A stretch of 59,461 bases of DNA, taken from NCBI RefSeq assembly GCF_003570705.1, contig NZ_QWVT01000044.1, positions 1 through 59,461 on the forward strand. Direction: 5' to 3'. The number at the start of each line of letters is the position of its first letter. The first letter of the stretch is position 1. The notes beneath the pieces were generated by a model. It saw only the letters and a program-made list of their open reading frames with translations, did not search any database and was not told the origin of the DNA. Positions 32,762-41,906 of the stretch are shown piece by piece. The translations under genes were made by a program, and so were the position numbers. The stretch is from Mesobacillus zeae (GTDB lineage Bacteria > Bacillota > Bacilli > Bacillales > Cytobacillaceae).

Positions 32762-33636
32762 TGTGGAAACGAAAAGAATTATTGAATCCAGATGTTCCCC
32801 ACTGCTCAGGGCCGGAAAAAAAACCGCTTGAGATTTATATGTTTGTGGATCCGCTCTGTCCCGAGTGCTGGGCTTTGGAGCCCATCATGAAAAAGCTGCA
32901 GATAGAATACGGTAAATACTTTTCGCTTCGTCATATACTAAGCGGCAAGCTGGCCACCTTAAACATGGGAAGAAAGAAACGCTATGATACAATCGCGGAG
33001 TTATGGGAAAGGACAGCAAGCAGGACAGGGATGTCATGCGATGGGAATCTTTGGTTTGAAAACCCAGTGTCTTCTCCTTACCTCGCTTCTATCGCAATCA
33101 AGTCGGCGGAACTGCAAGGCAGAAAAAAAGGAATCCTCTTTTTGCGAAAGCTTCAAGAGGTCCTGTTTCTTGAAAAGCAAAATGTCTCCAGCTTCGATAT
33201 ATTGAAGTCATGCGCAAGAAGTGTAGGGCTTGATGTTGAGGAGTTCGTTACTGATATCCATTCCGACAGCGCAGCACGTGCTTTTCAATGCGACATGAAA
33301 ATCACTTCAGAAATGGATGTTGAAGAGATCCCGACCCTTGTGTTCTTCAATTCAAATATTGAAGAAGAAGGAATTAAGGTTACTGGCTACTACCCATACG
33401 AGGTCTACGTTCAAATCCTCGAAGAAATGCTTTCCGAAAGGCCTGAACGCTCCACTCCTCCGCCCCTGGAATCTTTTTTGAAGCATTATCGTACTGTCGC
33501 GACGAAAGAAGTCTCCGTTGTGTATGATATCACTATGAACAAGGCAGAAAAAGAACTGAAAAAATTGCTTCTCAAACAAAAAGTAGAGCAAATTCCAGCT
33601 AAATATGGAATGTTTTGGCGATATAATGATATTTAA
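32761..33636 (+). CDS. spxH: ClpXP adaptor SpxH (YjbH)
   Basis: SpxH delivers the regulator Spx to the ClpXP protease and responds to redox and thiol stress. The 291-residue protein is DsbA-like with the N-terminal [20 protein letters not shown] (CPEC motif, about residues 37-40). [11 protein letters not shown] and [11 protein letters not shown] (cis-Pro loop) follow. ATG 32761 sits in the TGATG overlap with yjbI. Its substrate gene spx lies 7 kb away in this window. Confidence 0.95.
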   Translation: MWKRKELLNPDVPHCSGPEKKPLEIYMFVDPLCPECWALEPIMKKLQIEYGKYFSLRHILSGKLATLNMGRKKRYDTIAELWERTASRTGMSCDGNLWFENPVSSPYLASIAIKSAELQGRKKGILFLRKLQEVLFLEKQNVSSFDILKSCARSVGLDVEEFVTDIHSDSAARAFQCDMKITSEMDVEEIPTLVFFNSNIEEEGIKVTGYYPYEVYVQILEEMLSERPERSTPPPLESFLKHYRTVATKEVSVVYDITMNKAEKELKKLLLKQKVEQIPAKYGMFWRYNDI

Positions 33637-33657
33637 CCGCACTTTGGAAGTGCGGTT
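33635..33657 (+). terminator. Terminator of spxH
   Basis: A perfect ten-base stem, AACCGCACTT / AAGTGCGGTT, starts at the stop codon and is followed by ATTTTT. Confidence 0.9.
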
Positions 33658-33680
33658 ATTTTTCAAATAAAAATGCAGAA

Positions 33681-33716
33681 AAAGGCCTTGCAGCACCGGT
33701 TGCTGGCAAGGCCTTT
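33681..33716. terminator. Second hairpin after spxH
   Basis: AAAGGCCTTGC pairs perfectly with GCAAGGCCTTT, followed by TTCT. It is either a backup terminator or a leftover of a deleted gene. The 33717-33935 stretch has no gene that I can see. Confidence 0.6.
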
Positions 33717-33935
33717 TTCTATATTAATACGAACAAAGGGGATGGGAGAAATTTTTCACGGTCAAACAAAGGGGTATATGTTTGCTTGTGATCAACTTCA
33801 CGAGATAAATATACCATGCATATGGCTGTTAAACAATACGCATGTACACTATTTCACAATATTGTCATAAAGCGTACATGCATGTGTACGGAACAGCATA
33901 AAATTTACAGTATCATCTTTTAGGAGGAATGTGAA

Positions 33936-34112
33936 ATGAAACGAAATCTCCACCTGGCAATCATCCTCATTTCAATCCTGTTTTCTCTTTGCCTGCAGCT
34001 ATTGGGGCTGATGCACATCGTTCCGCTATACATCAGCTCCCCCATCCTGTTTTTGTCTTTGCTCGTATTTTTCATTTATATGACTGATCGAAAAAAATTC
34101 AAAGGTTTTTGA
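33936..34112 (+). CDS. yizD: Small membrane protein YizD-like
   Basis: The ATG at 33936 follows TAGGAGG and gives 58 residues with two hydrophobic helices (LAIILISILFSLCLQLLG and SPILFLSLLVFFIYM) and a basic end. It matches YizD of B. subtilis in size, composition and position between pepF and spxH. The function is unknown. Confidence 0.75.
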   Translation: MKRNLHLAIILISILFSLCLQLLGLMHIVPLYISSPILFLSLLVFFIYMTDRKKFKGF

Positions 34113-34142
34113 GAGACCTCCCATAGGAAACGCAGCCGGGAC

Positions 34143-35960
34143 TTAGGAGAGAATATCCTCCATTTCTGCAAGCTTTTTCTCAAAAACCTTGCAGGCATCC
34201 TCAACTGGCTGCGGGCTTGTCATATCGACACCTGCTCTTTTCAGGACTTCAATCGGATAGTCCGAACTCCCTGATTTCAGAAACTCAATATAGCGATTTA
34301 CTGCCGGACTGCCTTCTTCAAGAATTTGTTTGCTTAAGGCAGTAGCTGCACTGAAGCCAGTGGCATATTGGTATACGTAATAATTATAATAAAAATGTGG
34401 AATCCTGGACCATTCGAGGCCAATTTCTTCATCGATTTCCATGCATTCAGTCCCAAAATATTTCCTGTTCAGTTCATAATAATCTTTTGTAAATGATTCG
34501 GCAGTCAACGCTTCATCATTCTGCGCCTTTTGATGGATGAGGTGTTCAAACTCGGCAAACATCGTCTGACGGAAAACTGTCCCTCTGAATCCTTCAAGGT
34601 AGTGATTCAGCAGGTAGAGGCGCTTTTGCTCATCATTAATGGTCTTCAGCAGATACTCATTCAGCAATGCCTCATTGCAGGTTGAAGCTACCTCGGCTAC
34701 AAAAATGGAGTAATCCCCATAAGCGTATGGCTGTGTCTTTCTTGTATAATAGCTGTGGACAGAATGCCCGAATTCATGCGCCAGTGTAAACAGGTTATTT
34801 ACGTTGTTCTGCCAATTCATAAGAATATATGGATTCGTTCCATAGGCTCCTGATGAATAAGCGCCACTCCTCTTTCCTTTGTTCTCATGGACATCTACCC
34901 AGCGATTTTCAAAACCTTCCTTTAGGACTGCATTATATTCACTTCCGAGAGGTTCAAGCCCCTTGAGGATCATTTCCTTAGCATCGGAATAGGAGATATC
35001 TATCTTTACATCCTTTACTAACGGTGTGTACAAATCATACATATGAAGACGGTCGACACCAAGCACTTTTTTGCGCAGCTTTAAATAGCGGTGCAGAAGA
35101 GGCAAATGATCATTCACTGTTCCAACAAGATTATCATAGACTGCTTCCGGGATATTGTCCGCAGATAGTGCAGAGTGCCTGGCGGAATTATAATGATGTA
35201 CCCTTGCATTGAAATTATCTTTTTTTACTGTCCCGCTGAGCGTACTTGCCAATGTATTTTTAAATTGGCAGTATGTTCTATAAACAGCATTAAAAGCATT
35301 TTCACGTACAGCACGGTCTCCGCTCTCAAGAAAAGTAATATAGCGCCCGTGAGTGATTTCTACCTCATCCCCATTTTCATCCTTAATGGACGGGAACTCC
35401 AAATCGGCATTGTTCAGCATTCCATATGTTGAAGACGAAGAATTCATCACCTCGGATGCCTGCGCCAGGAGTGCTTCCTCCCCGGCAGATAAAATATGGG
35501 GCCTTTGCAGATTAATTTCCTCGAGCGCATGGCTATATAGCTTCAAATCTGGTTTTTCTTCAAGAAAGGCTTTTATTCTCTGCTCATCAATTGAAAGGAT
35601 TTCTGGTACAATGAAAGCCAGTGCCGCCCCGGCCTGGGTATATAACGTCTTGATTCGATCGTCAAGGCCCTGGTAGAAAGCATTCCCTGTATCCTGGTCA
35701 TATCTCATATGGGCATAAGTATGCAATCTCCCCAGCCGCTCAAGGAGCCGGTCCTGGTATTGGAGAGACTGATGCAAACTGTCTGCAGATTCGCCAAGTT
35801 TCCCTTGAAAATCCTGGATGCCCGGCACTAACTCTTTTACATCTGAAAATTCTTTTTCCCATTCCTGGTCATCTGGAAAAATATCTTCCAGCCTCCATGT
35901 ATCTTCCACTGGAACTTCATTTCTTGCCGGCAGTTTTTTCACATTAGCTTCGCTGGCCAT
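34143..35960 (-). CDS. pepF: Oligoendopeptidase F
   Basis: This 605-residue M3 metallopeptidase has the zinc motif in TLAHEFGHSVHSYYTRKTQP (HEFGH) and the third-ligand region with VAEVASTCNEALLNEYLL. Oligoendopeptidase F degrades cytosolic peptides; in B. subtilis its excess affects sporulation signalling. ATG 35960 is preferred because GGAGG lies six bases before it, while ATG 35966 touches the RBS. Confidence 0.96.
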   Translation of the reverse strand: MASEANVKKLPARNEVPVEDTWRLEDIFPDDQEWEKEFSDVKELVPGIQDFQGKLGESADSLHQSLQYQDRLLERLGRLHTYAHMRYDQDTGNAFYQGLDDRIKTLYTQAGAALAFIVPEILSIDEQRIKAFLEEKPDLKLYSHALEEINLQRPHILSAGEEALLAQASEVMNSSSSTYGMLNNADLEFPSIKDENGDEVEITHGRYITFLESGDRAVRENAFNAVYRTYCQFKNTLASTLSGTVKKDNFNARVHHYNSARHSALSADNIPEAVYDNLVGTVNDHLPLLHRYLKLRKKVLGVDRLHMYDLYTPLVKDVKIDISYSDAKEMILKGLEPLGSEYNAVLKEGFENRWVDVHENKGKRSGAYSSGAYGTNPYILMNWQNNVNNLFTLAHEFGHSVHSYYTRKTQPYAYGDYSIFVAEVASTCNEALLNEYLLKTINDEQKRLYLLNHYLEGFRGTVFRQTMFAEFEHLIHQKAQNDEALTAESFTKDYYELNRKYFGTECMEIDEEIGLEWSRIPHFYYNYYVYQYATGFSAATALSKQILEEGSPAVNRYIEFLKSGSSDYPIEVLKRAGVDMTSPQPVEDACKVFEKKLAEMEDILS

Positions 35961-36045
35961 CTTCATCCTCCGTTCTGCTTCATCTCACAGTAGATCTATA
36001 TTTCACAATTAAGACAGGAACTCCTTCTATAGGGAATTCGTATGT

Positions 36046-37287
36046 TTATTTTACACTTCTTTTGAAGGTTTCATTAACGAAATGGCTTGAATTTAGAAAC
36101 TTAAGTATCGTGCTTCCATGCAGAGCATAAAATTTTTTCGCCGAGCTCTCCCAATCCGGAGAAGTTTGTTCTAATAAAGAATCAGCAGGCTGAAAGAAAT
36201 CAGAACTACATTTCAGGAGTGAATCAGTTTGGACGAGAAGCTCCAAGTAATCATCAACAGCAAACCGAAAGTGGCTTTCCTTTTCAAGCGGCAATTGTCT
36301 GATTGCAATCTCCCCCTTCCGGATCCTAAGTAAAAATGTGCTGTAAATAGCCGAGCGTGACACACGGCCTTTCTCATAAAATATACGCATTAAATCGATA
36401 TACAAATAGGATTGCCATATAACTGGGGGAGTTTCGATATACAGAGAGGATTGCAATGGCAGGCCAACTTCAGTGGGGAGTAGGTGAAGGTTCAAACGGT
36501 TGATATACAGTTCATTTAAAAATTTACTCAGCTTTCCTCTATTATTGTAGGCTGTAAGGCTTCTTTTGAATCGATGTACCTCGCGGTTCCATTCAAAAAT
36601 CGAGCATATGTGAAAGGGTTTAGGATCAATTAAATATGATGGGTCCATGCTATTCGGGGGTACGGCCGAAAATCCGGCAATCATTCTTCGTTCGGAGACA
36701 GGGAGAATTCCTGTCAATAAAATAAATACATCCGCTTCCGGGCAATAGGAAGGAATGTACCATCCCATTCTGTTCCTCCTTAAAAACAATGCTTCAAAGC
36801 TATTAAGTGAAACGGTTTTAGCAGATGTTCTTTTCAAGCTTTTACCCCCGGGTATCCAAATGGGTGTAATGCCGCTTTCCACATAACCATCCGTCCGCTT
36901 TTTGAACAATTCCTCCGAGACCGGGGAACATTGAAACTCCAAAGCCCATTTCTTTCCCTTCCAGTCTATCAGGATATCCGCCCTTTGACCGCTCGAGGGA
37001 TCATACTTCTCCAGTTCTGCATCCAGGCCTGATTGTATCAGCCATTGGTAAAGCTTTAGCTTCCCGTTAAGGTGGTAGTCTGTTTCGTTCTCCCACTCAG
37101 CAGGGCAACCTTCACCCCTTTGGTGAGCAAAATGCCTCACTCTTTTTGTACCAAGCTTCATTAACATTTTTCCACCACATTCAGGGCAGAAGAACACTTC
37201 AGAATTTCTCCGGTTTTCCAATTCAGCTTTTTCCCAGCGTTCCCCAAGGGAAATGCGCTTGCCATTTTGCTGTTGTGCAACTAGCAT
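36046..37287 (-). CDS. coiA: Competence protein CoiA
   Basis: CoiA acts in DNA uptake and recombination during natural transformation. The 413-residue protein has an N-terminal Cys/His module (EVFFCPECGGKMLMKLGT ... RVRHFAHQRGEGCPAEW) and a nuclease-like segment, RADILIDWKGKKWALEFQCS, with D...ExQ as in PD-(D/E)XK enzymes. The rest is less conserved. ATG 37287 follows AGGAGGAG. No clear ComK box was found upstream. Confidence 0.9.
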   Translation of the reverse strand: MLVAQQQNGKRISLGERWEKAELENRRNSEVFFCPECGGKMLMKLGTKRVRHFAHQRGEGCPAEWENETDYHLNGKLKLYQWLIQSGLDAELEKYDPSSGQRADILIDWKGKKWALEFQCSPVSEELFKKRTDGYVESGITPIWIPGGKSLKRTSAKTVSLNSFEALFLRRNRMGWYIPSYCPEADVFILLTGILPVSERRMIAGFSAVPPNSMDPSYLIDPKPFHICSIFEWNREVHRFKRSLTAYNNRGKLSKFLNELYINRLNLHLLPTEVGLPLQSSLYIETPPVIWQSYLYIDLMRIFYEKGRVSRSAIYSTFLLRIRKGEIAIRQLPLEKESHFRFAVDDYLELLVQTDSLLKCSSDFFQPADSLLEQTSPDWESSAKKFYALHGSTILKFLNSSHFVNETFKRSVK

Positions 37288-37506
37288 CCAATTTCTCCTC
37301 CTTTCTCCAAATATCATTCTCTGGATTGGTTCAAAATCCTTCCTGCCATAAAAATTTCACAGATTGAGAGATTTTGAAGAAGCTCGATAAAAGTACGACA
37401 AAAAAAACGCCATCACTTTAGCACAAACTGGCTAAGTAATGACGATCCTTGAATATACCGCTCCATTCCCTTTTAAACAATGAGAAGATGGATGCTAATA
37501 TGACGT

Positions 37507-39018
37507 TTACAAAAGTGGCGATAGCAGCCTTGCTGTAGACTCAATCAAGCGATATCCGAAATGGCGGCGGTTAAACTCTTCTCCATTAATTTGCACTGCA
37601 TCCAATATATCTTTTTCAAACTCATCAGAGAGACGTTTGACACTGTCGGTCTGATACAGGAACGCATTCACTTCAAAGTTCAGGTGAAAGCTGCGCATAT
37701 CCATATTTGAAGTACCAATCGAAGCTAGTTCTCCATCAACTATGACAATTTTGCTATGCATAAACCCCTTTTTATATTCATAAACTTTGGCTCCTGCATC
37801 AAGAAGAGCTGGGAAGTAAGATCTGGAAGCATGGAAAACAATCTGCTTGTCAGGGCGCTGCGGAACGAGCAGCCTGACATCTATTCCGCTCAATGACGCA
37901 ACTTTAATGGCCGTTAATATGTCCTCATCCGGAATAAAGTATGGTGAAGCAATCCAGACTGTCTTTTTTGCTGAAGCAATCATCGAGAAAAAAATATGCT
38001 TTATGACACTCCATTCATTATCAGGCCCTCCGGCAATTAATTGCACCCCTCCATCATCCTGTCCGTGCAAAAGCGGTGAAAGGTACTCAGGGGTCAAAAA
38101 GCTTTCGTTCGTCATATAGTACCAGTCCTGAAGAAAAATCAACTGAAGGCTCCGAACAGCTTCCCCTTTAACCAGCATATGCGTATCCCGCCAAAAACCA
38201 AAATGAGTATCACGGCCTAGGTATTCATCTCCAATATTGAGACCGCCTACAAAGCCGACAGATCCATCGATAACGATAATTTTCCGGTGGTTTCTAAAAT
38301 TAAACTTGCTGTTTAGGAAGGGAAGCGTCACTGGGCCAAATTCAACCATTTCAACTCCTGCTACGCGTAAACCCTCAATATACTCTTTTGATAACTTCCA
38401 CGAGCCAACAGCATCGTACAGGAACCTGACTTTCACTCCCTGCTTCGCTTTCTCAATGAGAATATCCTTGATTTCCTCACCAATCCTGTCGTGGCGAACA
38501 ATATAATATTCAAGATGAATATGATTGGTAGCTTTTTTCAATTCTTCAAGAATACAGCCAAATGTTTCTTCGCCATTTGCCAGTACTTCAGTTGAACTGG
38601 CAAATGAAATCGGGCTGTTTCCTATTTTTTGTGCAAGGCTGAAAAGTTTTTGGTGCTGTCCGCCCATTTTCATCAATTTTTCCATATTCGCTCTTTCCGA
38701 ATCACCTTCAACCATTAAGAAAGCCTGCTTATCAAGAAAATATTTTCTCCGGAACATTCTTTCTTTCCGGTAGCTCCGTCCAAAAAGCAAGTAAAAAATA
38801 AAGCCCACAAGCGGAAAACTTCCGAGCACAACCAGCCACGTAAGCGTCTGAGTTGGATGACGGTTCTCAATGAAAATCACAAACCCGATAAAAATTACGG
38901 AAAGAGACATAAATAGACTGGCATAGCCAAGAAAATTGTTTTTCAAAGTATCATTAATAAAATAATAAACAGCCCCCAGCAGGACCAAAAATATAATAAT
39001 TCTAACTGTGTTTTTCAT
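37507..39018 (-). CDS. cls: Cardiolipin synthase
   Basis: This 503-residue phospholipase-D-family enzyme joins two phosphatidylglycerol molecules. Two N-terminal transmembrane helices (about 5-22 and 30-55) precede two HKD motifs, FRNHRKIIVIDGSVGFVGGL (about 225) and YKKGFMHSKIVIVDGELASI (about 405), each followed by GTSN or GGLN. ATG 39018 follows AAGGAG. It lies between coiA and mecA, where B. subtilis has no cls, so this is a local rearrangement. Confidence 0.96.
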   Translation of the reverse strand: MKNTVRIIIFLVLLGAVYYFINDTLKNNFLGYASLFMSLSVIFIGFVIFIENRHPTQTLTWLVVLGSFPLVGFIFYLLFGRSYRKERMFRRKYFLDKQAFLMVEGDSERANMEKLMKMGGQHQKLFSLAQKIGNSPISFASSTEVLANGEETFGCILEELKKATNHIHLEYYIVRHDRIGEEIKDILIEKAKQGVKVRFLYDAVGSWKLSKEYIEGLRVAGVEMVEFGPVTLPFLNSKFNFRNHRKIIVIDGSVGFVGGLNIGDEYLGRDTHFGFWRDTHMLVKGEAVRSLQLIFLQDWYYMTNESFLTPEYLSPLLHGQDDGGVQLIAGGPDNEWSVIKHIFFSMIASAKKTVWIASPYFIPDEDILTAIKVASLSGIDVRLLVPQRPDKQIVFHASRSYFPALLDAGAKVYEYKKGFMHSKIVIVDGELASIGTSNMDMRSFHLNFEVNAFLYQTDSVKRLSDEFEKDILDAVQINGEEFNRRHFGYRLIESTARLLSPLL

Positions 39019-39117
39019 GTGATCTCCTTTATTTCTCAATCAATTGCCGCTCATATCAGCAAGCATGTTAAATTTATATATTAAAAAACCGATTTCATTG
39101 CTGAAATCGGCCTACCA

Positions 39118-39789
39118 TCAGGAAAAGTATTCCCTTAATACGGTAAAGACATCCTTTTCAATGATTTTTTTACCGTATTCCTCAAGGCGATGGATGGTTA
39201 CACTTGATTCCTGTCCGTATTCCAGGAGAACACTAAGCAAATCATCAATTTCTTCCTCGTCCTCAAACTCTTCCTCCGGGAAATCAACATATAGATAATA
39301 CCTTCCCTCAAAACTGAACAGCGATGTACTTATACTATCCAGGAACGAACGTTTCGACAGCGATATGAGATCCTCAAAATCCTTGAACACAAGCAGAAAG
39401 TCAAGCTCATCTTCAAAAACTGCTTCCTCCCCGTCAGGGCCTTTCGGATTAAAATGCTGGTCAAGAAGTTCTTCTATCCTTTCATCAACCGGATAATCCT
39501 TTAACTTTTCATCCGGGATGGGCAACTCAAATTTTTGGCCATCTTTAGTGAGCTGGGCGCGGGTTACGAGAACCTCAAGGCCTCTTTCCAGTGCCTGGAC
39601 CTGAATCCATAATGGCCCTTCGACAGCAAACTCTTCTTCATGATGAATTTCATCCATCATTTCCCAAAAAAGTTCTTCACTCCGTTCGCGATTGTACCAT
39701 ATTTCCTCACGGTCAAATCCGCGTTCCTCTATATCCATATAAGAAATATAAAACTTTACCGTGTGGTCATTAATGCGTTCAATTTCCAT
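39118..39789 (-). CDS. mecA: ClpC adaptor protein MecA
   Basis: MecA targets ComK and other proteins to ClpCP. The 223-residue acidic protein has the N-terminal MEIERINDHTVKFYISYMDI substrate-binding domain and the C-terminal ClpC-binding part with YLYVDFPEEEFEDEEEIDDL. It is a negative regulator of competence. Its promoter region (39790-40000) also holds the end of the spx unit. Confidence 0.96.
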   Translation of the reverse strand: MEIERINDHTVKFYISYMDIEERGFDREEIWYNRERSEELFWEMMDEIHHEEEFAVEGPLWIQVQALERGLEVLVTRAQLTKDGQKFELPIPDEKLKDYPVDERIEELLDQHFNPKGPDGEEAVFEDELDFLLVFKDFEDLISLSKRSFLDSISTSLFSFEGRYYLYVDFPEEEFEDEEEIDDLLSVLLEYGQESSVTIHRLEEYGKKIIEKDVFTVLREYFS

Positions 39790-40037
39790 TCTTTATCTCT
39801 CCCTTCCAGGTCAAGGATTGAAGGGACAAAATACCCCCGTAAAGCTTATTTATATATCTTTACCCATATTGCCGTTTTTCAAATCAAAAGAACTTTAATA
39901 TAGGAAACGCAAATAGAGTACCAATCTTGTACTTCTATTTTATGATAAAAAACACCTTTTGGGAAATAAAATCTCCTCTGAATAAAAAAACCCGCTGGTA
40001 CCCAGAAAAAGATCTTTTCAGTCTGAACATAAGGAAA

Positions 40038-40061
40038 GCCCCGGTTAATAAAAACCGGGGC
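40038..40061 (-). terminator. Terminator of spx
   Basis: GCCCCGGTT pairs with AACCGGGGC around six bases. On the minus strand it is followed by TTTCCTT. Confidence 0.8.
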
Positions 40062-40068
40062 AAGTCTT

Positions 40069-40464
40069 TTAATTAACTAAACGCTGAGCTTCACGAAGCT
40101 GGTACGTGCGGACTTTTCTCGGCAGGAATCTGCGGATTTCATCCTCATTGTATCCAACCTGCAGGCGCTTTTCATCAATAATGATTGGCCGCCTTAGCAA
40201 TCCTGGATTATCTTTAATTAATTCAAACAAATCCTGGAGTGGCATTGTTTCAAGATTGACATCCAGCTTTTGGAATGTTTTAGAGCGGGTTGAAATGATT
40301 TCATCTGTTCCATCTTCTGTCATTCTGAGAATTTCCTTGATTTCATCGATGGACAAAGGTTCTGAAAAAATATTTCGTTCCTGGTATGGAATTTCATGTT
40401 CTTCAAGCCATGATTTTGCTTTTCTGCACGAGGTACAACTTGGTGAAGTGTATAAAGTGACCAT
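40069..40464 (-). CDS. spx: Transcriptional regulator Spx
   Basis: Spx binds the alpha subunit of RNA polymerase and switches transcription under disulfide stress. The 131-residue ArsC-like protein has the redox CxxC in [20 protein letters not shown] (Cys 10 and 13), and [20 protein letters not shown] with the conserved RPI. The window also encodes its adaptor SpxH. It lies downstream of yjbC on the same strand, as in the yjbC-spx operon of B. subtilis, but with a 430-base gap. Confidence 0.97.
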   Translation of the reverse strand: MVTLYTSPSCTSCRKAKSWLEEHEIPYQERNIFSEPLSIDEIKEILRMTEDGTDEIISTRSKTFQKLDVNLETMPLQDLFELIKDNPGLLRRPIIIDEKRLQVGYNEDEIRRFLPRKVRTYQLREAQRLVN

Positions 40465-40766
40465 TGGCTAATTCACACTCCCTTTAAGATAACATATATA
40501 ATTTGCTTGTTTGCAATTGTGCGGCATTTCCACATTAAAATTAATTTAATATAGTAATTTCTACATTTAAATTATACACCAACAAAAGAATTATGGGTAT
40601 CCTTTTCGATAAAATTATAAAAAAGTTTTTATGTAACTTTTTGCCGCCCTACTATAAGACGGATGGGTTCACAAAAAGTTTCATCTTTTTTTATTTTTTC
40701 TCCACGCTACCCTCTTGTGTCATTAAACTATTCGTGGAATGAAGCACATTTAGGGAGGTGATACCG
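40465..40766. promoter_or_regulatory. spx leader region
   Basis: This 300-base AT-rich stretch has no gene. A minus-strand TATAAT at 40571-40576 is the best -10 for a local spx promoter, but its -35 is poor. In B. subtilis spx has several promoters in this region. Confidence 0.35.
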
Positions 40767-40892
40767 GTGATTGTCACATATTATTCTAATCTTCCCTTTA
40801 CATGTACCCGCCAGATCATACGATTAAACATTAGATCCCAGGTTTTCATTCTCAATTACAATAGTGAGAATGAAAACCTAATCAGCTGCTGA
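40767..40892 (+). CDS. Possible 41-residue peptide opposite the yjbC-spx gap
   Basis: The GTG at 40767 stands behind a near-perfect RBS (GGGAGGTGATACC). The frame reads MIVTYYSNLPFTCTRQIIRL and ends in NENLISC. It runs opposite to yjbC and spx. Its last third covers a 15-base inverted repeat. I do not recognise the peptide, and the frame may be accidental. Confidence 0.35.
   Translation: MIVTYYSNLPFTCTRQIIRLNIRSQVFILNYNSENENLISC
40840..40879. repeat. 15-bp perfect inverted repeat downstream of yjbC
   Basis: AGGTTTTCATTCTCA pairs with TGAGAATGAAAACCT around ten bases, just beyond the yjbC stop at 40898. No T-run follows on either strand. It may be a yjbC terminator, an RNA-processing site or an operator. 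Confidence 0.5.
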
Positions 40893-40897
40893 TTGAC

Positions 40898-41467
40898 TTA
40901 TACTTCCTCAAGCAAATTTTCAGCTGGAGTCTTGATGGAAAGTACTTCCTCAACCGGATCATAGGATTCTCCATAAATTTCGTTATCTTTATAGGTGTGA
41001 ATCAAATGATACGTTTTTTTCATTGCTTCGTATACAGCCACTTCAGAACTCTCAACAGGAGTCCAATAAAGAATTTCCATTGTGTTTATTTCCCCTGTGG
41101 CAAGCGACCTTCTCTTATACCCAACTGTACTAGCATGCTGGAATTCTTCTCTTTTATAGAACTTCAGCCTTTTTTCTGTATCAGTGTCCTCATAATTTAT
41201 GGGCTCAACTTCCAAAATGACTGGTTTCCCTTTTCCCTTTAAGCTATTTAACAGCTTGTGTCCCAAGCGCTGGCCCCTGGCATTTTTTGATACAAACAAA
41301 TAATCTATAAATACGAAGTCCTCGAGCTCAGCATACATCATCACATGGTTAGGTCCCTCGTCTTTGTGATACATTTCAGGATGTTCTTTCAACAAAGTTT
41401 CCATATGCTGTTGTGACTTCATTTCCTCTATAGGAAAATACTGATTTAGCTTTTCATACCAATGCAT
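40898..41467 (-). CDS. yjbC: GNAT-family protein YjbC
   Basis: The protein has 189 residues from ATG 41467 (GGGAG upstream). It has a GNAT fold with the loop SKNARGQRLGHKLLNSLKGK and the end AVYEAMKKTYHLIHTYKDNE. In B. subtilis yjbC is co-transcribed with spx and stress-induced; the same order is kept here. The substrate is unknown. Confidence 0.88.
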   Translation of the reverse strand: MHWYEKLNQYFPIEEMKSQQHMETLLKEHPEMYHKDEGPNHVMMYAELEDFVFIDYLFVSKNARGQRLGHKLLNSLKGKGKPVILEVEPINYEDTDTEKRLKFYKREEFQHASTVGYKRRSLATGEINTMEILYWTPVESSEVAVYEAMKKTYHLIHTYKDNEIYGESYDPVEEVLSIKTPAENLLEEV

Positions 41468-41633
41468 TGTATTGCTCCCTTCGTTTCTTTTTTTCTTGTT
41501 GTGCTTTTCCACCGACATAGTATTTGCCGCTTTCAAATACCAGCCCAATCCGCTAAAATAAAAGGGAAGAAACAAATTGAATATTGTCACGGGTCATTTA
41601 TCATAAATCAGACAAATGTTGGAGGTATGTCGA

Positions 41634-41819
41634 ATGGGTGGATACATTACAGATTTGACGATTGTCGCACTTCTTGTTATTGGCATCACCGCTGTAATGG
41701 GTGTAGTAACCAACGGTATTGGCGAAAAATTGTTTGGAGGCAAACGCAAATCGGAATTTGTGGACCAGTCTGCCAGAATGCAAACCGGATGGAAGACTGT
41801 TGGAGGTCAGAAAAAGTAA
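41634..41819 (+). CDS. Small membrane protein, unknown
   Basis: The ATG at 41634 follows TTGGAGG and gives 61 residues. There is one hydrophobic helix (TDLTIVALLVIGITAVMGVV), then GIGEKLFGGKRKSEF and ARMQTGWKTVGGQKK. It resembles short conserved Bacillaceae membrane proteins of unknown role. It is followed by its own terminator. Confidence 0.7.
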   Translation: MGGYITDLTIVALLVIGITAVMGVVTNGIGEKLFGGKRKSEFVDQSARMQTGWKTVGGQKK

Positions 41820-41880
41820 ACGTCCCAGATTTTTTATATACCCTGCATTAAGAAAAATAAACCATTAAACTAAGAAAAAA

Positions 41881-41900
41881 CGATCTCAAATTTGAGATCG
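41881..41900. terminator. Terminator between the small membrane gene and oppF
   Basis: CGATCTCAAA pairs with TTTGAGATCG, a perfect stem with no spare loop bases, followed by TTTTTTTT. The flanking genes converge on it. Confidence 0.9.
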
Positions 41901-41906
41901 TTTTTT

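Noticed and set aside
37288-37400. ComK box upstream of coiA
   Set aside because: AT-rich runs are present, but no pair of AAAA-N5-TTTT half sites with proper spacing was found.
40840-40879. Fur/Zur operator
   Set aside because: The palindrome does not match the Fur, PerR or Zur consensus in its centre, and the nearest genes are not metal-related.
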